Source: Opitutus sp. GAS368 (lineage in GTDB: Bacteria > Verrucomicrobiota > Verrucomicrobiia > Chthoniobacterales > Chthoniobacteraceae). From it: DNA of 37,756 nucleotides. This document shows, piece by piece, positions 1-10,690 of the stretch. How positions within the stretch are numbered: the stretch's first letter is position 1; each line of letters opens with the position of its first letter. Both the position numbers and the translations under genes were made by a program. Under the pieces are notes generated by a model. The model worked only from the letters and a program-made list of their open reading frames with translations, did no database searches and was not told the DNA's origin. The DNA lies in assembly GCA_943329925.2 (NCBI GenBank), contig CALQFT020000014.1:1-37756 (forward strand), read 5' to 3'.

Positions 1-492
1 AAGGGCGAGCGGGGCTGCTGCGTGAGCGAAGGCGTCCAGCAGAGAGCGTTGCAGGTCTTGGGAAAGGAGGGACTGGTGATCGTGGGGGCCGTGCAGGTCG
101 ACCAAGCCGTCGCCCAGCGATTTTAGCACGTTGAGGGTCGTCGCTGTGCCGTTGATAAACTGACGGTTGGTGCCGGAGGCCGTCATGACGCGTTTGATCA
201 AGAGCAACCCCTCGTCGCAAGGTTCCACACCGAAGCCTTCCAACTGCGCGTTGAGCAAGGTTGCGTCCCGGACTTCGAAACTGCCCTCCACGGTGCAGGC
301 CTCTTCTCCGGCGCGGATGAGCGACTTGTCGGCGCGTTCCCCGATGAGCAGCTTTAAAGCTCCCACGATGATCGACTTGCCCGAGCCCGTCTCCCCAGTG
401 ACCGCGGTGAAACCAGGCCCTGGCGACCAGCTGAGATCTTCTACCAGAGCGAGGTTGCGGATGCGAACAGTGGAAAGCCGGAGCGGAGTCAC
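1..492 (-). CDS. recN: DNA repair ATPase RecN, N-terminal part (runs off the window)
   Basis: RecN is an SMC-like cytosolic ATPase that acts in recombinational repair of double-strand breaks. The first 164 codons are visible and the gene continues beyond base 1. Reading from the GTG at 492, the protein opens with a typical RecN beginning (IRNLALVEDLSW) and then has a Walker A loop, TGETGSGKS, near residue 35. Further on, SGTNRQFINGTATTLNVL matches the conserved segment that follows the ATP-binding lobe in RecN, and LVDLHGPHDHQSLL follows it. The Walker B half would be outside the window. An in-frame GTG at 507 would add five residues, and neither start has a convincing ribosome binding site. 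It lies 45 bp downstream of kup on the same strand, so read-through from kup is possible. Identification is firm; the exact start is not. Confidence 0.9.
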   Translation of the reverse strand, partial: MTPLRLSTVRIRNLALVEDLSWSPGPGFTAVTGETGSGKSIIVGALKLLIGERADKSLIRAGEEACTVEGSFEVRDATLLNAQLEGFGVEPCDEGLLLIKRVMTASGTNRQFINGTATTLNVLKSLGDGLVDLHGPHDHQSLLSQDLQRSLLDAFAHAAAPLAL

Positions 493-537
493 GCGTGGAA
501 CATACACAAGGCGGGGGCCCTTAGGGCAACAGACTTT

Positions 538-2454
538 CTAAATGGCCACGCGCATTCCCAATTCCACTACCCGGCCTTCGGGTAGGCGGAAGAAGGTGCC
601 GGGAGGTTCTGCCACGCGGGAGAGGAACGCAAAGATGGTCTCGCGCCAAAGCGCCATGCCGCGCTCTTTGGAAGGCACAATGGTTTCGCGTCCAAGGAAG
701 AAGGTGACTTGCTCCGGGTTGCAGTCGAAGTCGAAGTAATGCTTTGCTCGGCGTAGCAGTTGGGGCACATCGGGTTCCTGCAGGAAGCCATAATGGCCGC
801 TAAGGCGCCAGAAGCCTGGGGCGATTTCGGTTAATTCGACCTGTTTGCTGGGAGAAACGAAGGGGTGATTGTCGGTGACGATGGTCATGAAGATAATCCG
901 CTCGTGAACGACCTTGTTGTGCTTCATGTTGTGCATGAGCGCGTTGGGGGCGCGCAGGGCATTCGCTGACATGAAGATTGCCGTGCCCGGAACGCGGATA
1001 AGTCGCTCGGAGTTCTTGAGGCTTTCGATGAGTTCGTCCTGACTAAAGGTGGCTTTATCGAGGTTTTCGCGCACCAGTTGGCGGCCCCTGCGCCAGGTTG
1101 TCATGATAATGAGGAGGAAGGCGCCCACGGCCAGTGGCAGCCAGCCGCCATCGAGGATCTTGAGCGCATTTGCCCCGAAGAACGTGGTTTCAATGGCAAG
1201 GGCGATGACTACGATGGGCGTCACGCGGTTGAGATCCCAGCCCCAACTGTAGCGCGCTGCGAAGAAAAAGAGGATGGTCGTGACCATCATGGTGAGGGTT
1301 ACCGCAATGCCGTAGGCGGCGGCTAGCGCTTCGGAGGAGCCAAATACCTTCACCAGAACCACGCACGCAATCATTAGCATCCAGTTGATGGTGGGGATGT
1401 AAATCTGGCCGCGAGTGTGGGCCGAAGTGTGGCGGATGCCCAAGCGCGGCAGGTAGCCCATCTGGATGGCTTGGAGTGTGAGGGAATAGGTGCCGGTAAT
1501 GAGCGCCTGACTCGCGATTACCGTCGCCGCGGCCGCAAGAATCACCATCGGAATAAGAGCCCAATGCGGGAAGAGTTCGAAAAACGGGCTGAAGTCTTCC
1601 AACTGCATAATGTCCGGGTTTTCGAGAACCTTGATGCGAACCAAGGCGCCCTGTCCCAAGTAATTGAGGAAAAGCGCTGGGAACACCACGGCGAACCAAC
1701 CTACACGGATCGGATTGACTCCGAAGTGGCCCATATCAGCATAAAGAGCTTCTCCACCCGTGACCACGAGGAACACTCCACCAAGCACAAAGAAGGCTCT
1801 GCTGCCGCCGTTGGAGAACAGATCAATGGCGTACCGTGGATTGACGCAGGCCAGAACGCCGGGATCTTTAATGATCCACGAAAGGCCGCCCAAGGCGATG
1901 GCCGAAAACCAGATGACTGTGATGGGGCCAAACCAGCGCCCGACTTTCTCCGAACCGGCGCGCTGCACAGAGAAGAGGCCAATAAGGATGCCGATGGTGA
2001 TGGGTACCACGTACGGCTTGAACACCGGGGTGATCACGTTGAGCCCCTCCACGGCGCTGAGTACAGAGATGGCCGGGGTGATAATCCCGTCACCAAAAAG
2101 CAAGGCGGCTCCGGCTACGCCTGTAAAAAGCAGCGCGGCGCGGCGTTTAGAATCGAGGCCGAGCTTCTCCACCGCCAGTGAAAGAAGGGCGAGGATGCCG
2201 CCCTCCCCGTTGCGGTCGGCCTTCATCACAAAAAGCAGGTACTTAACGGTTACTATCAGCGTGAGGGTCCATACGATGAGCGAGAGCACGCCCATGACGT
2301 TGGCGGCGTTGGCCGGGACGTTGTGGGTCCCCTTGAAGCATTCTTTGAACGAGTACAACGGGCTTGTGCCAATGTCCCCGAAAACGACACCGAGGGCTCC
2401 GATGATTAAGGCAGAGTTCGAAGGACGATGCTCCGAAGCGTGATTTGAATTCAT
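538..2454 (-). CDS. kup: Low-affinity potassium transport protein Kup
   Basis: A 638-residue inner-membrane K+ uptake protein, probably a K+/H+ symporter as in other KUP/HAK/KT family members. The family signature GDIGTSPLY is at residues 26-34, DGIITPAISVLSAVEG at 122-137 and GGEALYADMGHFG at 233-245. About twelve hydrophobic segments fill residues 14-460, and a hydrophilic cytosolic tail of about 160 residues follows, which is the normal Kup layout; the length is close to the E. coli protein (622). The ATG at 2454 puts the first membrane segment about 14 residues in, as expected. The gene is divergent from purA across a 386-bp gap and is followed by recN. I see no riboswitch-like structure upstream. 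Confidence 0.96.
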   Translation of the reverse strand: MNSNHASEHRPSNSALIIGALGVVFGDIGTSPLYSFKECFKGTHNVPANAANVMGVLSLIVWTLTLIVTVKYLLFVMKADRNGEGGILALLSLAVEKLGLDSKRRAALLFTGVAGAALLFGDGIITPAISVLSAVEGLNVITPVFKPYVVPITIGILIGLFSVQRAGSEKVGRWFGPITVIWFSAIALGGLSWIIKDPGVLACVNPRYAIDLFSNGGSRAFFVLGGVFLVVTGGEALYADMGHFGVNPIRVGWFAVVFPALFLNYLGQGALVRIKVLENPDIMQLEDFSPFFELFPHWALIPMVILAAAATVIASQALITGTYSLTLQAIQMGYLPRLGIRHTSAHTRGQIYIPTINWMLMIACVVLVKVFGSSEALAAAYGIAVTLTMMVTTILFFFAARYSWGWDLNRVTPIVVIALAIETTFFGANALKILDGGWLPLAVGAFLLIIMTTWRRGRQLVRENLDKATFSQDELIESLKNSERLIRVPGTAIFMSANALRAPNALMHNMKHNKVVHERIIFMTIVTDNHPFVSPSKQVELTEIAPGFWRLSGHYGFLQEPDVPQLLRRAKHYFDFDCNPEQVTFFLGRETIVPSKERGMALWRETIFAFLSRVAEPPGTFFRLPEGRVVELGMRVAI

Positions 2455-4112
<1,658 letters not shown>

Positions 4113-4161
4113 TTGGAAGAATGCAAATTTTTGACAGGATGTTAAGGTGGGTGGGTTGAGA

Positions 4162-4914
4162 ATGACTGCACAGAGCCCAAACATACTGGAAATAGGTAAA
4201 GATGGCTTGGGCAACCTCCCTCCGCCCAAGCACATTGCCATTATCATGGATGGCAATGGCCGGTGGGCTCAGCAGCGGGGTTTGCCGCGGGTCACGGGCC
4301 ACGAAAACGGCGCTGCTGCGTTGCGAACCGTCACAGAGACGTGTTGCGAAATCGGAGTTGGCTGTTTGACGGTGTACGCTTTTTCCACGGAGAACTGGAA
4401 GCGCCCGGTGGAGGAGGTTCACGCGCTGTTTGGTTTGCTCGAACACTTTTTGGCCGCTGAACTGCCCACTTTGCTGGCCAACAATATCCGCCTGCGTGCG
4501 ATTGGTCGGCTTCAGGAACTGCCGGCTTCTGCGCTCTGCGCGTTGGAAAAGACCATCGATCTCACCTCGCACAACACCGGGATGAACTTGGTGTTGGCCA
4601 TTAATTACAGTGGTCGCGCGGAGTTGGAAGACGCGGTGCGCTCCGTTTGTAAGGAGGTGGCGGAAGGCTTGTTGCGTCCCGAAAACTTCACCCAGGAGGA
4701 TCTTCAACGCCATCTTTACACGCGCGATTGGCCGGACCCGGATCTTTTGATTCGCACCTCGGGCGAAATGCGTTTGTCCAACTTTCTACTTTGGCAACTG
4801 AGTTATACTGAGCTGTACGTTACCCCCAAATGTTGGCCAGATTTCGGCAGGGAAGACCTGCTTGAAGCTGTCTTGGATTTTCACCGGCGTAAGCGCCGGT
4901 TTGGAGGGATTTAA
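4162..4914 (+). CDS. uppS: Undecaprenyl diphosphate synthase (cis-prenyltransferase)
   Basis: UppS elongates farnesyl diphosphate with eight isopentenyl units to make the C55 lipid carrier for peptidoglycan and other surface polymers. Counting from the ATG at 4162 the protein has 250 residues, with the catalytic Asp in IIMDGNGRWA at residue 30. YAFSTENWKRP, the NYSGR segment and the C-terminal signature RTSGEMRLSNFLLWQ with ELYV are all present, so the enzyme looks complete. A GTG at 4147 would add five residues; a GGTGGG stretch precedes the ATG and AGGA precedes the GTG, so the choice is not decisive. An NtrC-type regulator begins only three bases after its stop codon, which implies cotranscription. 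cdsA, which often follows uppS in other bacteria, is not here. Confidence 0.95.
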   Translation: MTAQSPNILEIGKDGLGNLPPPKHIAIIMDGNGRWAQQRGLPRVTGHENGAAALRTVTETCCEIGVGCLTVYAFSTENWKRPVEEVHALFGLLEHFLAAELPTLLANNIRLRAIGRLQELPASALCALEKTIDLTSHNTGMNLVLAINYSGRAELEDAVRSVCKEVAEGLLRPENFTQEDLQRHLYTRDWPDPDLLIRTSGEMRLSNFLLWQLSYTELYVTPKCWPDFGREDLLEAVLDFHRRKRRFGGI

Positions 4915-4917
4915 CTT

Positions 4918-6381
4918 ATGGCTCGTATTCAAACTATCCTCATCGCGGATCCGGACCCCGATTTTCTGGTTTGGACAACCCACCAACTTTCCAGCGCCAC
5001 CACCAAGGTGATTACCACCTCCGACTCTGAGGAAGCGTTCCGGATATATTTTAAGGAAAAGCCCGATGTGCTTATGGCTGAGACGCATCTCTCCCCATTC
5101 GGTGGGATGGAGCTTCTCGCGAGGATCCGGCAACGCGCCCCCAATGCGATCGTGGTGCTTTCCAGCGCGTTTGGTACCACCCAGGCGGTGATTGAGTCCA
5201 TGCGCTTGGGCGCGTTCGACTTTGTTCGCAAGGAGACGCTCCCCTTTACGCTTAAGGCCGTTATGGATGTCGCTCTCAAGGCGCAGGCTGAAATGCGCGC
5301 GGCGACTTCCGCCAAGCCGCAGCTTACCGTGGAAGAGCATCAGGACTCGCTTGTTGGCAAGTCTGAGGCGATGGCGCAGGTCTTCAAGATGGTGGGACGT
5401 GTATCATCTTCCGACGCCCCAGTGATGATCACAGGGGAGAGCGGTTCGGGCAAGGAACTGGTGGCGCGCGCCGTGCACACTTATTCGCAGCGCAATGGGA
5501 AGAGCTTTGTCGCCATCAATTGCGCGGCCATCCCGGAGCAGCTTTTGGAAAGTGAGCTTTTTGGCCACGAAAAAGGGGCCTTTACCGGCGCGGTCTGCCA
5601 GAGGGCTGGCCGTTTTGAACAGAGCAACGGGGGCACCCTGTTTTTGGACGAAATCGGGGATATGCCCCTCCAGCTTCAGAGTAAAATTCTTCGGGTTTTA
5701 CAGGACGGCGAGTTCTCACGCGTGGGCGGCTCCGGTTCTCTCAACTCCGACGTGCGCATCATTGCGGCCACCAACAAAAACCTCGAACAGGAGGTGGCGG
5801 AGCGGAAATTCAGGGAGGATCTTTTTTACCGCTTGAACGTGGTTCGCATTCAGTTGCCGCCGCTGCGTCAGCGCATGGAAGATGTGCGTTTGCTGGCTGA
5901 ATATTTTCTGCAAAAGGTTTCCACACGGCAGCGTTTACCAAGGCTTAAAATCTCGGAGGACGCCATTAAAGTTCTCGAAGGTCACAACTGGCCGGGGAAC
6001 GTGCGGGAGTTGGAGAACACCATCCACCGCGCCTGTGTTTTTGCGACCTCCGACGTGCTTTTGCCCAAGGACATTCCTTTGGGGGCGGGGCCGGTGATGA
6101 GCGAGTATAATTCGAGTGCCACAGCCTCAAACGGACGCAATTCCAGCCTCGCAAACGTCGTGACCAAAGAGATGGCCATAGATGCCTTACTTAAAGCGGC
6201 GGAGCAGGATACAAAGTTACAGTTGCTCCCGTGGATCGAACGGGAGTTTACGCTGCACTCGATGCGTGCCACAAACGGCAACCAGGTTCGAGCGGCGAAG
6301 TTACTGGGAATCACCCGGGCCACGCTGCGTAAGCGGATGGAGATTTTTGGTATTTCCAAAGAGCTCAATATTACTGGGTGA
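4918..6381 (+). CDS. NtrC-family sigma-54 activator with Glu at the phosphoacceptor position
   Basis: A 487-residue bacterial enhancer-binding protein. Residues 1-120 form a receiver-like domain, about 145-380 an AAA+ sigma-54 interaction domain, and about 453-476 a Fis-type helix-turn-helix (NQVRAAKLLGITRATLRKRM). Walker A is GESGSGKE (173-180), the sigma-54 contact loop GAFTGA is intact (220-225) and Walker B is LFLDEIGD (241-248). In the receiver, the usual phosphoacceptor Asp is replaced by Glu55 (DVLMAETHLSP), and the second residue of the acidic pair is Pro12 (IADPDPDF), while Lys105 and the Ser82-83 switch position remain. Normal phosphorylation is therefore doubtful; the Glu may mimic the phosphorylated state. 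The gene is almost certainly cotranscribed with uppS. No partner kinase or target promoter can be seen in the window. Confidence 0.9.
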   Translation: MARIQTILIADPDPDFLVWTTHQLSSATTKVITTSDSEEAFRIYFKEKPDVLMAETHLSPFGGMELLARIRQRAPNAIVVLSSAFGTTQAVIESMRLGAFDFVRKETLPFTLKAVMDVALKAQAEMRAATSAKPQLTVEEHQDSLVGKSEAMAQVFKMVGRVSSSDAPVMITGESGSGKELVARAVHTYSQRNGKSFVAINCAAIPEQLLESELFGHEKGAFTGAVCQRAGRFEQSNGGTLFLDEIGDMPLQLQSKILRVLQDGEFSRVGGSGSLNSDVRIIAATNKNLEQEVAERKFREDLFYRLNVVRIQLPPLRQRMEDVRLLAEYFLQKVSTRQRLPRLKISEDAIKVLEGHNWPGNVRELENTIHRACVFATSDVLLPKDIPLGAGPVMSEYNSSATASNGRNSSLANVVTKEMAIDALLKAAEQDTKLQLLPWIEREFTLHSMRATNGNQVRAAKLLGITRATLRKRMEIFGISKELNITG

Positions 6382-6445
6382 GGGGGCGGAAAATTGAGCT
6401 GCAGTGCGAGCGAGTTGCTTTCTGAGTTGTCTTCTGATTGGCCGC

Positions 6446-6474
6446 TTGACTCTACAAGCAGTGTCCTTTACTAT
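6446..6474 (+). promoter_or_regulatory. Candidate sigma-70 promoter for the nusA cluster
   Basis: TTGACT (6446-6451) and TACTAT (6469-6474) are separated by exactly 17 bp. The -35 box matches the consensus at five of six positions and the -10 box at four of six. The predicted transcription start is near 6481, giving a leader of about 120 nt before nusA that contains the terminator hairpin at 6528-6551. Called by eye; no experimental support. Confidence 0.5.
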
Positions 6475-6527
6475 GCTTGGCTAGCTTAGAGTGCGGAGGT
6501 TAGTTTGGGGGAGCTTAGGAGAGATTG

Positions 6528-6551
6528 AAGGCGGGTTTTACCCGCTTTTTT
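6528..6551 (+). terminator. Intrinsic terminator in the nusA leader
   Basis: A GC-rich stem GCGGGT (6531-6536) pairs perfectly with ACCCGC (6540-6545) around a 3-nt TTT loop, and six T residues follow directly (6546-6551). The stem can be extended by AAG pairing with the first T residues. It lies about 150 bp after the regulator gene and 49 bp before the nusA ATG. It could end the purA-uppS-regulator transcript, or act as an attenuator for the nusA cluster because a promoter candidate lies upstream of it. Confidence 0.7.
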
Positions 6552-6600
6552 CGCCCCTGATGTTCCCCTTTTCCGTCTCTGCCACTCCCAATTTTTGAGT

Positions 6601-7854
6601 ATGAATAGCGAAATTTTAGCAGGTCTGGATTTTTTTGAGCGAGACAAAGGTATCAAGCGTGAAGTGCTGCTTGAAGCCATGAACAACGCCTTGCTGACGG
6701 CTGCCCGCAAGGCAGTTGGACCGGCCAGGGATTTGCGCGTGGAGTTTGATCCAAAAACCTCCACCTTCAAGACCATCGCCAAGCTCATCGTGGTCGATAA
6801 AGTGACCAACAAGCACGACGAAATCAGCCTCAACGAGGCGCTCAAGCTGGTGCCCACTGTGGTGCTGGGCGAGGAAATCGATGTGCTCGTCACCCCCAAG
6901 GACTTCGGTCGTATCGCGGCTCAAACAGCCCGGCAGGCCATGATGCAACGCATCCGCCAAGCCGAGCGGGAGTTGATTTACGAGGAATTCAAGGACCGCG
7001 CCGGGGAGATTGTCACCGGAACAGTGCGTCGATTTGAGCGTTCGGATGTCATTGTCGACCTTGGTAAGTTTGAAGGGATCATGCCCAACCGCGAACGCGT
7101 GGCCACGGAGGAATACACCATCGGCGACAGGGTTCGGGCGTATGTGGTGGCGGTGGAAAATGGAATACGCGGGCCGGAAATAATTTTATCGCGCAGTCAC
7201 CCGAATTTCGTGCGGCGTCTTTTTGAGATGGAAGTAGCCGAGATCGCAGACCGCACCGTTGAGGTGAAGGGGATCGCTCGGGAAGCTGGGCACCGGACAA
7301 AAATTGCGGTGTGGAGCGCCAACGAGAAAGTGGATCCAGTCGGGGCATGTGTGGGGATGCGTGGGGCGCGAGTGAAGAACATCGTGCGGGAGCTCAACAA
7401 TGAGAAGGTGGACATCATCCGTTGGAGCTCGGACATCAAGGAATTGGTGATCGAGGCGTTGAAACCGGCGAAGATCAAGACCATCACGCTGGAAGAGGCT
7501 CGCAAGAATGTCATTATCAAGGTGGACGACGATCAGTTGTCGCTGGCGATTGGCAAGCGCGGTCAGAACGCCCGTTTAACATCCCGTCTATGCGGTTGGG
7601 ATATCTCCATCGAGAAAGACGAGTCCGTGCGGGAAGCTTTCGAGCAAAACGTCGAGAAGGGCATCGCCGGCCTGATGAAGGCGCTCTCGGTTTCCGAAGA
7701 CATAGCGCGCAAGCTCACCGAAAGCGGTATGAACAGCGTCGAAGTGCTGGGCGAACCGCAGGATATTTGCGACGTCACAGGCTGCGATCTCGCTACGGCA
7801 GAGCAGATTTACGCCGCCGGACAGGCTGCTGTCGCTGCGGGGCAACATGCCTAA
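6601..7854 (+). CDS. nusA: Transcription termination/antitermination factor NusA
   Basis: NusA binds RNA polymerase and nascent RNA to modulate pausing, termination and antitermination. The 417-residue protein has the N-terminal polymerase-binding domain (about 1-125), an S1 domain (about 130-200, GEIVTGTVRRFERSDVIVDLG) and two KH domains (about 225-345) carrying the hallmark PVGACVGMRGARVKNIVREL and SLAIGKRGQNARL. A short C-terminal extension of about 70 residues resembles one helix-hairpin-helix unit, so the protein is shorter than E. coli NusA (495), which has two acidic repeats. The ATG at 6601 aligns with the family start; an in-frame TTG lies two codons upstream. It heads the nusA-infB-rbfA-nrnA-truB-ribF cluster. 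rimP, the usual gene just before nusA, is not present. Confidence 0.96.
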   Translation: MNSEILAGLDFFERDKGIKREVLLEAMNNALLTAARKAVGPARDLRVEFDPKTSTFKTIAKLIVVDKVTNKHDEISLNEALKLVPTVVLGEEIDVLVTPKDFGRIAAQTARQAMMQRIRQAERELIYEEFKDRAGEIVTGTVRRFERSDVIVDLGKFEGIMPNRERVATEEYTIGDRVRAYVVAVENGIRGPEIILSRSHPNFVRRLFEMEVAEIADRTVEVKGIAREAGHRTKIAVWSANEKVDPVGACVGMRGARVKNIVRELNNEKVDIIRWSSDIKELVIEALKPAKIKTITLEEARKNVIIKVDDDQLSLAIGKRGQNARLTSRLCGWDISIEKDESVREAFEQNVEKGIAGLMKALSVSEDIARKLTESGMNSVEVLGEPQDICDVTGCDLATAEQIYAAGQAAVAAGQHA

Positions 7855-7981
7855 TAGCGAAAATTAAAAGCGCTACTACGACTAACACCCAAAAGGCTCC
7901 TTAGTTTTTCTACTTTCAAATCCTCTCTCGGAACTCTCCCCTAGAATTTTTCCACCCTTCCCTCTGCGCACCAAGTACTGA

Positions 7982-10138
7982 ATGGCCACTCGAACACCAC
8001 GCTCCACCACCCCAAAAACGCCAGCCGCATCACCCTCTGCGAGCAAGTCAACCGCACGGTCTAAAAGCGCAGCAGCGACCGGGCTTCGGGGCAAGTCGGC
8101 TGAAGTGCCCGCCCCGGCGCCGCCGCCTCCTCCTCCCGCTCCTAAGCCGGAGACGCTTTCGCTCATCGATGATAAGCCAAAGAAGAAAAAAGTCGCCTCG
8201 GTGCTGAGGCCTTTCAAGGCGCTTCCCTCCATTTCCAAGTTGAACGAACCGGAGGTGGTGGAGGTTCCCAAGGTGCCCGAAGTGGAGGTTGCCGTGGAGG
8301 TTCCCGCCGAAGTTGCGGCAGAAGCCTTGCCTGCAGAGCTTCCTCCTCCAGTTGAGGATAAAGTGGTTCACCTTAAGCCGCCCATCGGGGTGCGCGACTT
8401 GGCGGCCGCCTTAAAGTTGCGGCCCTTCGAGGTCATCCGTGACCTCATGGGGATGAATATTTTCGTCAACCTGAATCAAACGGTTGAAATTGAGGTGGCC
8501 AGCGCCGTATGCAAAAAACACGGCTTTCTTTTTGAGCGTGAGAAACGCGAGAAGGGCGCGGGCGTTCACAAGCAGGTTGAAAAAGTGGTCGAACCGCCCA
8601 AAGTGCCGGAGAAGCCAAAGGCAGCCGAGATGAAGTCCCGGGCGCCGATTGTGACCTTTCTTGGTCATGTCGACCACGGCAAAACCACCCTCATGGACGC
8701 CATTCGCAAGGCGCGGGTGGCTGCGGGCGAAGCGGGTGGAATCACCCAGCACATCGGCGCTTACTCCGTCAAACATAAGGAGCAGCACATCACTTTCCTT
8801 GATACTCCGGGACACGCCGCGTTTACCGCGATGCGTGCGCGCGGAGCGAACATCACCGACATTGCGGTTTTGGTGGTTGCAGCGGATGACGGCATCATGC
8901 CCCAAACTTTGGAGGCTATTTCGCATGCCAAGGCGGCGAAGGTTCAAATCATTGTTGCCATCACCAAAACCGACACCACTGGCGCGAATATTGATCGCGT
9001 CAAAGGCCAGTTGCAGGAAAAAGGGCTGTCCCCGGAAGATTGGGGCGGCGATGTGATCTGCGTGCCGGTGGCCGCGCTCAAGGGCATCGGGGTGGAGACC
9101 CTTTTGGAAAGCATTTTGTTAGTGGCTGAAGTTGCTGAACTTAAGGCGACGGATGGCGGCATCGCTCGCGCCACTGTGATTGAGGCCCAGGTAGAACAGG
9201 GCAGGGGACCCACCGCCACGCTTATTGTGCGCAGCGGGACGCTCAAACCGGGCGACGCATTTATTTGCGGCAACTACAGCGGCAAGGTGAAGTCCATGCT
9301 GGACGACAACAACAAGCCGATCAAATTTGCGCCCCCATCCACCCCTGTTAAAATTGTGGGGATTACTGGGGTGCCTAATTCTGGCGACGAGTTGGTGGTG
9401 ATGGAGAATGAGCGTGCAGCAGAGGCGCTTTCAGAAGAGCGCCTGAACAAAATGCGCATGACCAAGCTCGAAGCGCCGGTTCGTCCGACGCTCGAAAGTC
9501 TCTTTGATTCTCTGGCAGATGAGAAACGTAAATCGTTGCGCATCATTTTGAAGGCGGACGTACAGGGATCTTCGGAAGCCTTGGTGACATCTCTCAAGCA
9601 GATCCAGAGCAAGAAGATCGACTTGGAAATGGTTCATGTAGGCGTTGGACCAATCACTGAGAACGACGTGCTTTTGGCAGCCGCCTCCAACGCGATTGTG
9701 GTGGGGTTCAATATCAAGGTTGAGAACAATGCGGCGCAAAGCGCAAAGCGCGAAGGCGTTCAGATCAAGTTGTACTCCATTATCTACGAATTGCTCGATC
9801 AGGTGAAGGAAGCCATGGCTGGGTTGCTGGATCCTGAATCCCGTGAAAGCGTCGTGGGCCACGCCGAAGTGCGGCGCGTGTTCGACTTGAAGAAGGGCAG
9901 TGTGGCAGGAAGCTACGTGACAGACGGCCGTATCGTGCGTTCCGGTCGGGCGCGTGTATTGCGCGGTCGCCAGCCGATTTACGACGGCGGGTTGGCAACG
10001 CTCCGCCGCTTTCAGGACGACGTTAAGGAAGTCCGCAACGGGATGGAGTGTGGGATTCGCTTAGGCAGCTTCGACGAGTACGAAGAAGGCGACATCATCG
10101 AGTGCTACGTCTTGGAGAAGTTCGCGCAGTCTCTCTAA
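7982..10138 (+). CDS. infB: Translation initiation factor IF-2
   Basis: IF-2 is the GTPase that delivers fMet-tRNA to the 30S subunit and promotes subunit joining. The 718-residue protein has a low-complexity N-terminus rich in Ala, Pro, Lys, Glu and Val (1-130) with a run of prolines near 47-53. An IF2N module follows (about 131-185, [20 protein letters not shown]), then the G domain with GHVDHGKT (228-235) and DTPGH (274-278), and the C-terminal EF-Tu-like, IF-2-specific and C2 domains. The G4 motif reads TKTD (328-331) where most IF-2 proteins have NKID. The total length is shorter than E. coli IF-2 because the N-terminal region is reduced. The ATG at 7982 is 127 bp after nusA and has no clear Shine-Dalgarno sequence. 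Confidence 0.97.
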   Translation: MATRTPRSTTPKTPAASPSASKSTARSKSAAATGLRGKSAEVPAPAPPPPPPAPKPETLSLIDDKPKKKKVASVLRPFKALPSISKLNEPEVVEVPKVPEVEVAVEVPAEVAAEALPAELPPPVEDKVVHLKPPIGVRDLAAALKLRPFEVIRDLMGMNIFVNLNQTVEIEVASAVCKKHGFLFEREKREKGAGVHKQVEKVVEPPKVPEKPKAAEMKSRAPIVTFLGHVDHGKTTLMDAIRKARVAAGEAGGITQHIGAYSVKHKEQHITFLDTPGHAAFTAMRARGANITDIAVLVVAADDGIMPQTLEAISHAKAAKVQIIVAITKTDTTGANIDRVKGQLQEKGLSPEDWGGDVICVPVAALKGIGVETLLESILLVAEVAELKATDGGIARATVIEAQVEQGRGPTATLIVRSGTLKPGDAFICGNYSGKVKSMLDDNNKPIKFAPPSTPVKIVGITGVPNSGDELVVMENERAAEALSEERLNKMRMTKLEAPVRPTLESLFDSLADEKRKSLRIILKADVQGSSEALVTSLKQIQSKKIDLEMVHVGVGPITENDVLLAAASNAIVVGFNIKVENNAAQSAKREGVQIKLYSIIYELLDQVKEAMAGLLDPESRESVVGHAEVRRVFDLKKGSVAGSYVTDGRIVRSGRARVLRGRQPIYDGGLATLRRFQDDVKEVRNGMECGIRLGSFDEYEEGDIIECYVLEKFAQSL

Positions 10139-10204
10139 AATCGGTTTTGCAATTTGCCGGTTGCGGGAAAGAATTCCGTCGCCGGCGTTGCCTTCAATTT
10201 GTCC

Positions 10205-10603
10205 ATGGCCAAGCACCGTCTCGAACGCGTCAACGAAATGCTCAAGCGGGAACTGGGAGACCTTTTTCTCCGAGAACTCGTATTTGACGCCCAGTTAGTC
10301 ACCATCCAACAAGTGGACGTGACTCCCGATCTGAAAAACGCGCACGTTTACGTCTCGGTTATCGGTACGGAATCCCAGCGCAAAGGAGTTATCTCGCTGT
10401 TGCACACCCGCAGGCCCCACCTGCAGTTTCTGCTTTCCCGCCGGATAATCATCAAGCATACGCCGCATCTTCATTTCAAACTGGACTCCGGCATTGAGCG
10501 CGGCACTCGGATTATCCATCTTTTGGATGAACTTAATTTGCTGCCTCCCGTTGAACCGGCAGCGGACGAGTTTGGGAACCCGATTCTTCCGCCCAAGTCC
10601 TAA
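10205..10603 (+). CDS. rbfA: Ribosome-binding factor A
   Basis: RbfA helps late maturation of the 30S subunit and the 5' end of 16S rRNA. The 132-residue protein starts MAKHRLERVNEMLKREL, the standard RbfA opening, and contains the KH-like region with LVTIQQVDVTPDLKNAHVYVSV and the segment HLQFLLSRRIIIKHTPHLHF, followed by a short Pro-rich tail. The frame is open 17 codons upstream, but the family similarity begins at this ATG. It lies 66 bp after infB in the expected order. Confidence 0.95.
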   Translation: MAKHRLERVNEMLKRELGDLFLRELVFDAQLVTIQQVDVTPDLKNAHVYVSVIGTESQRKGVISLLHTRRPHLQFLLSRRIIIKHTPHLHFKLDSGIERGTRIIHLLDELNLLPPVEPAADEFGNPILPPKS

Positions 10604-10690
10604 ATCTAGGCGCGGTGCATTAAGGTTCCGGAGTATCGACGAGTTCCCGGCGCGCCGTTGAAGCCTCAGAACTTCCTTTTCTTTTTAGGC

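Noticed and set aside
1417-2181. 254-codon open frame on the plus strand inside kup
   Set aside because: Antisense to a well-conserved membrane protein; the translation is rich in charged residues with no domain pattern and is explained by the codon use of kup.
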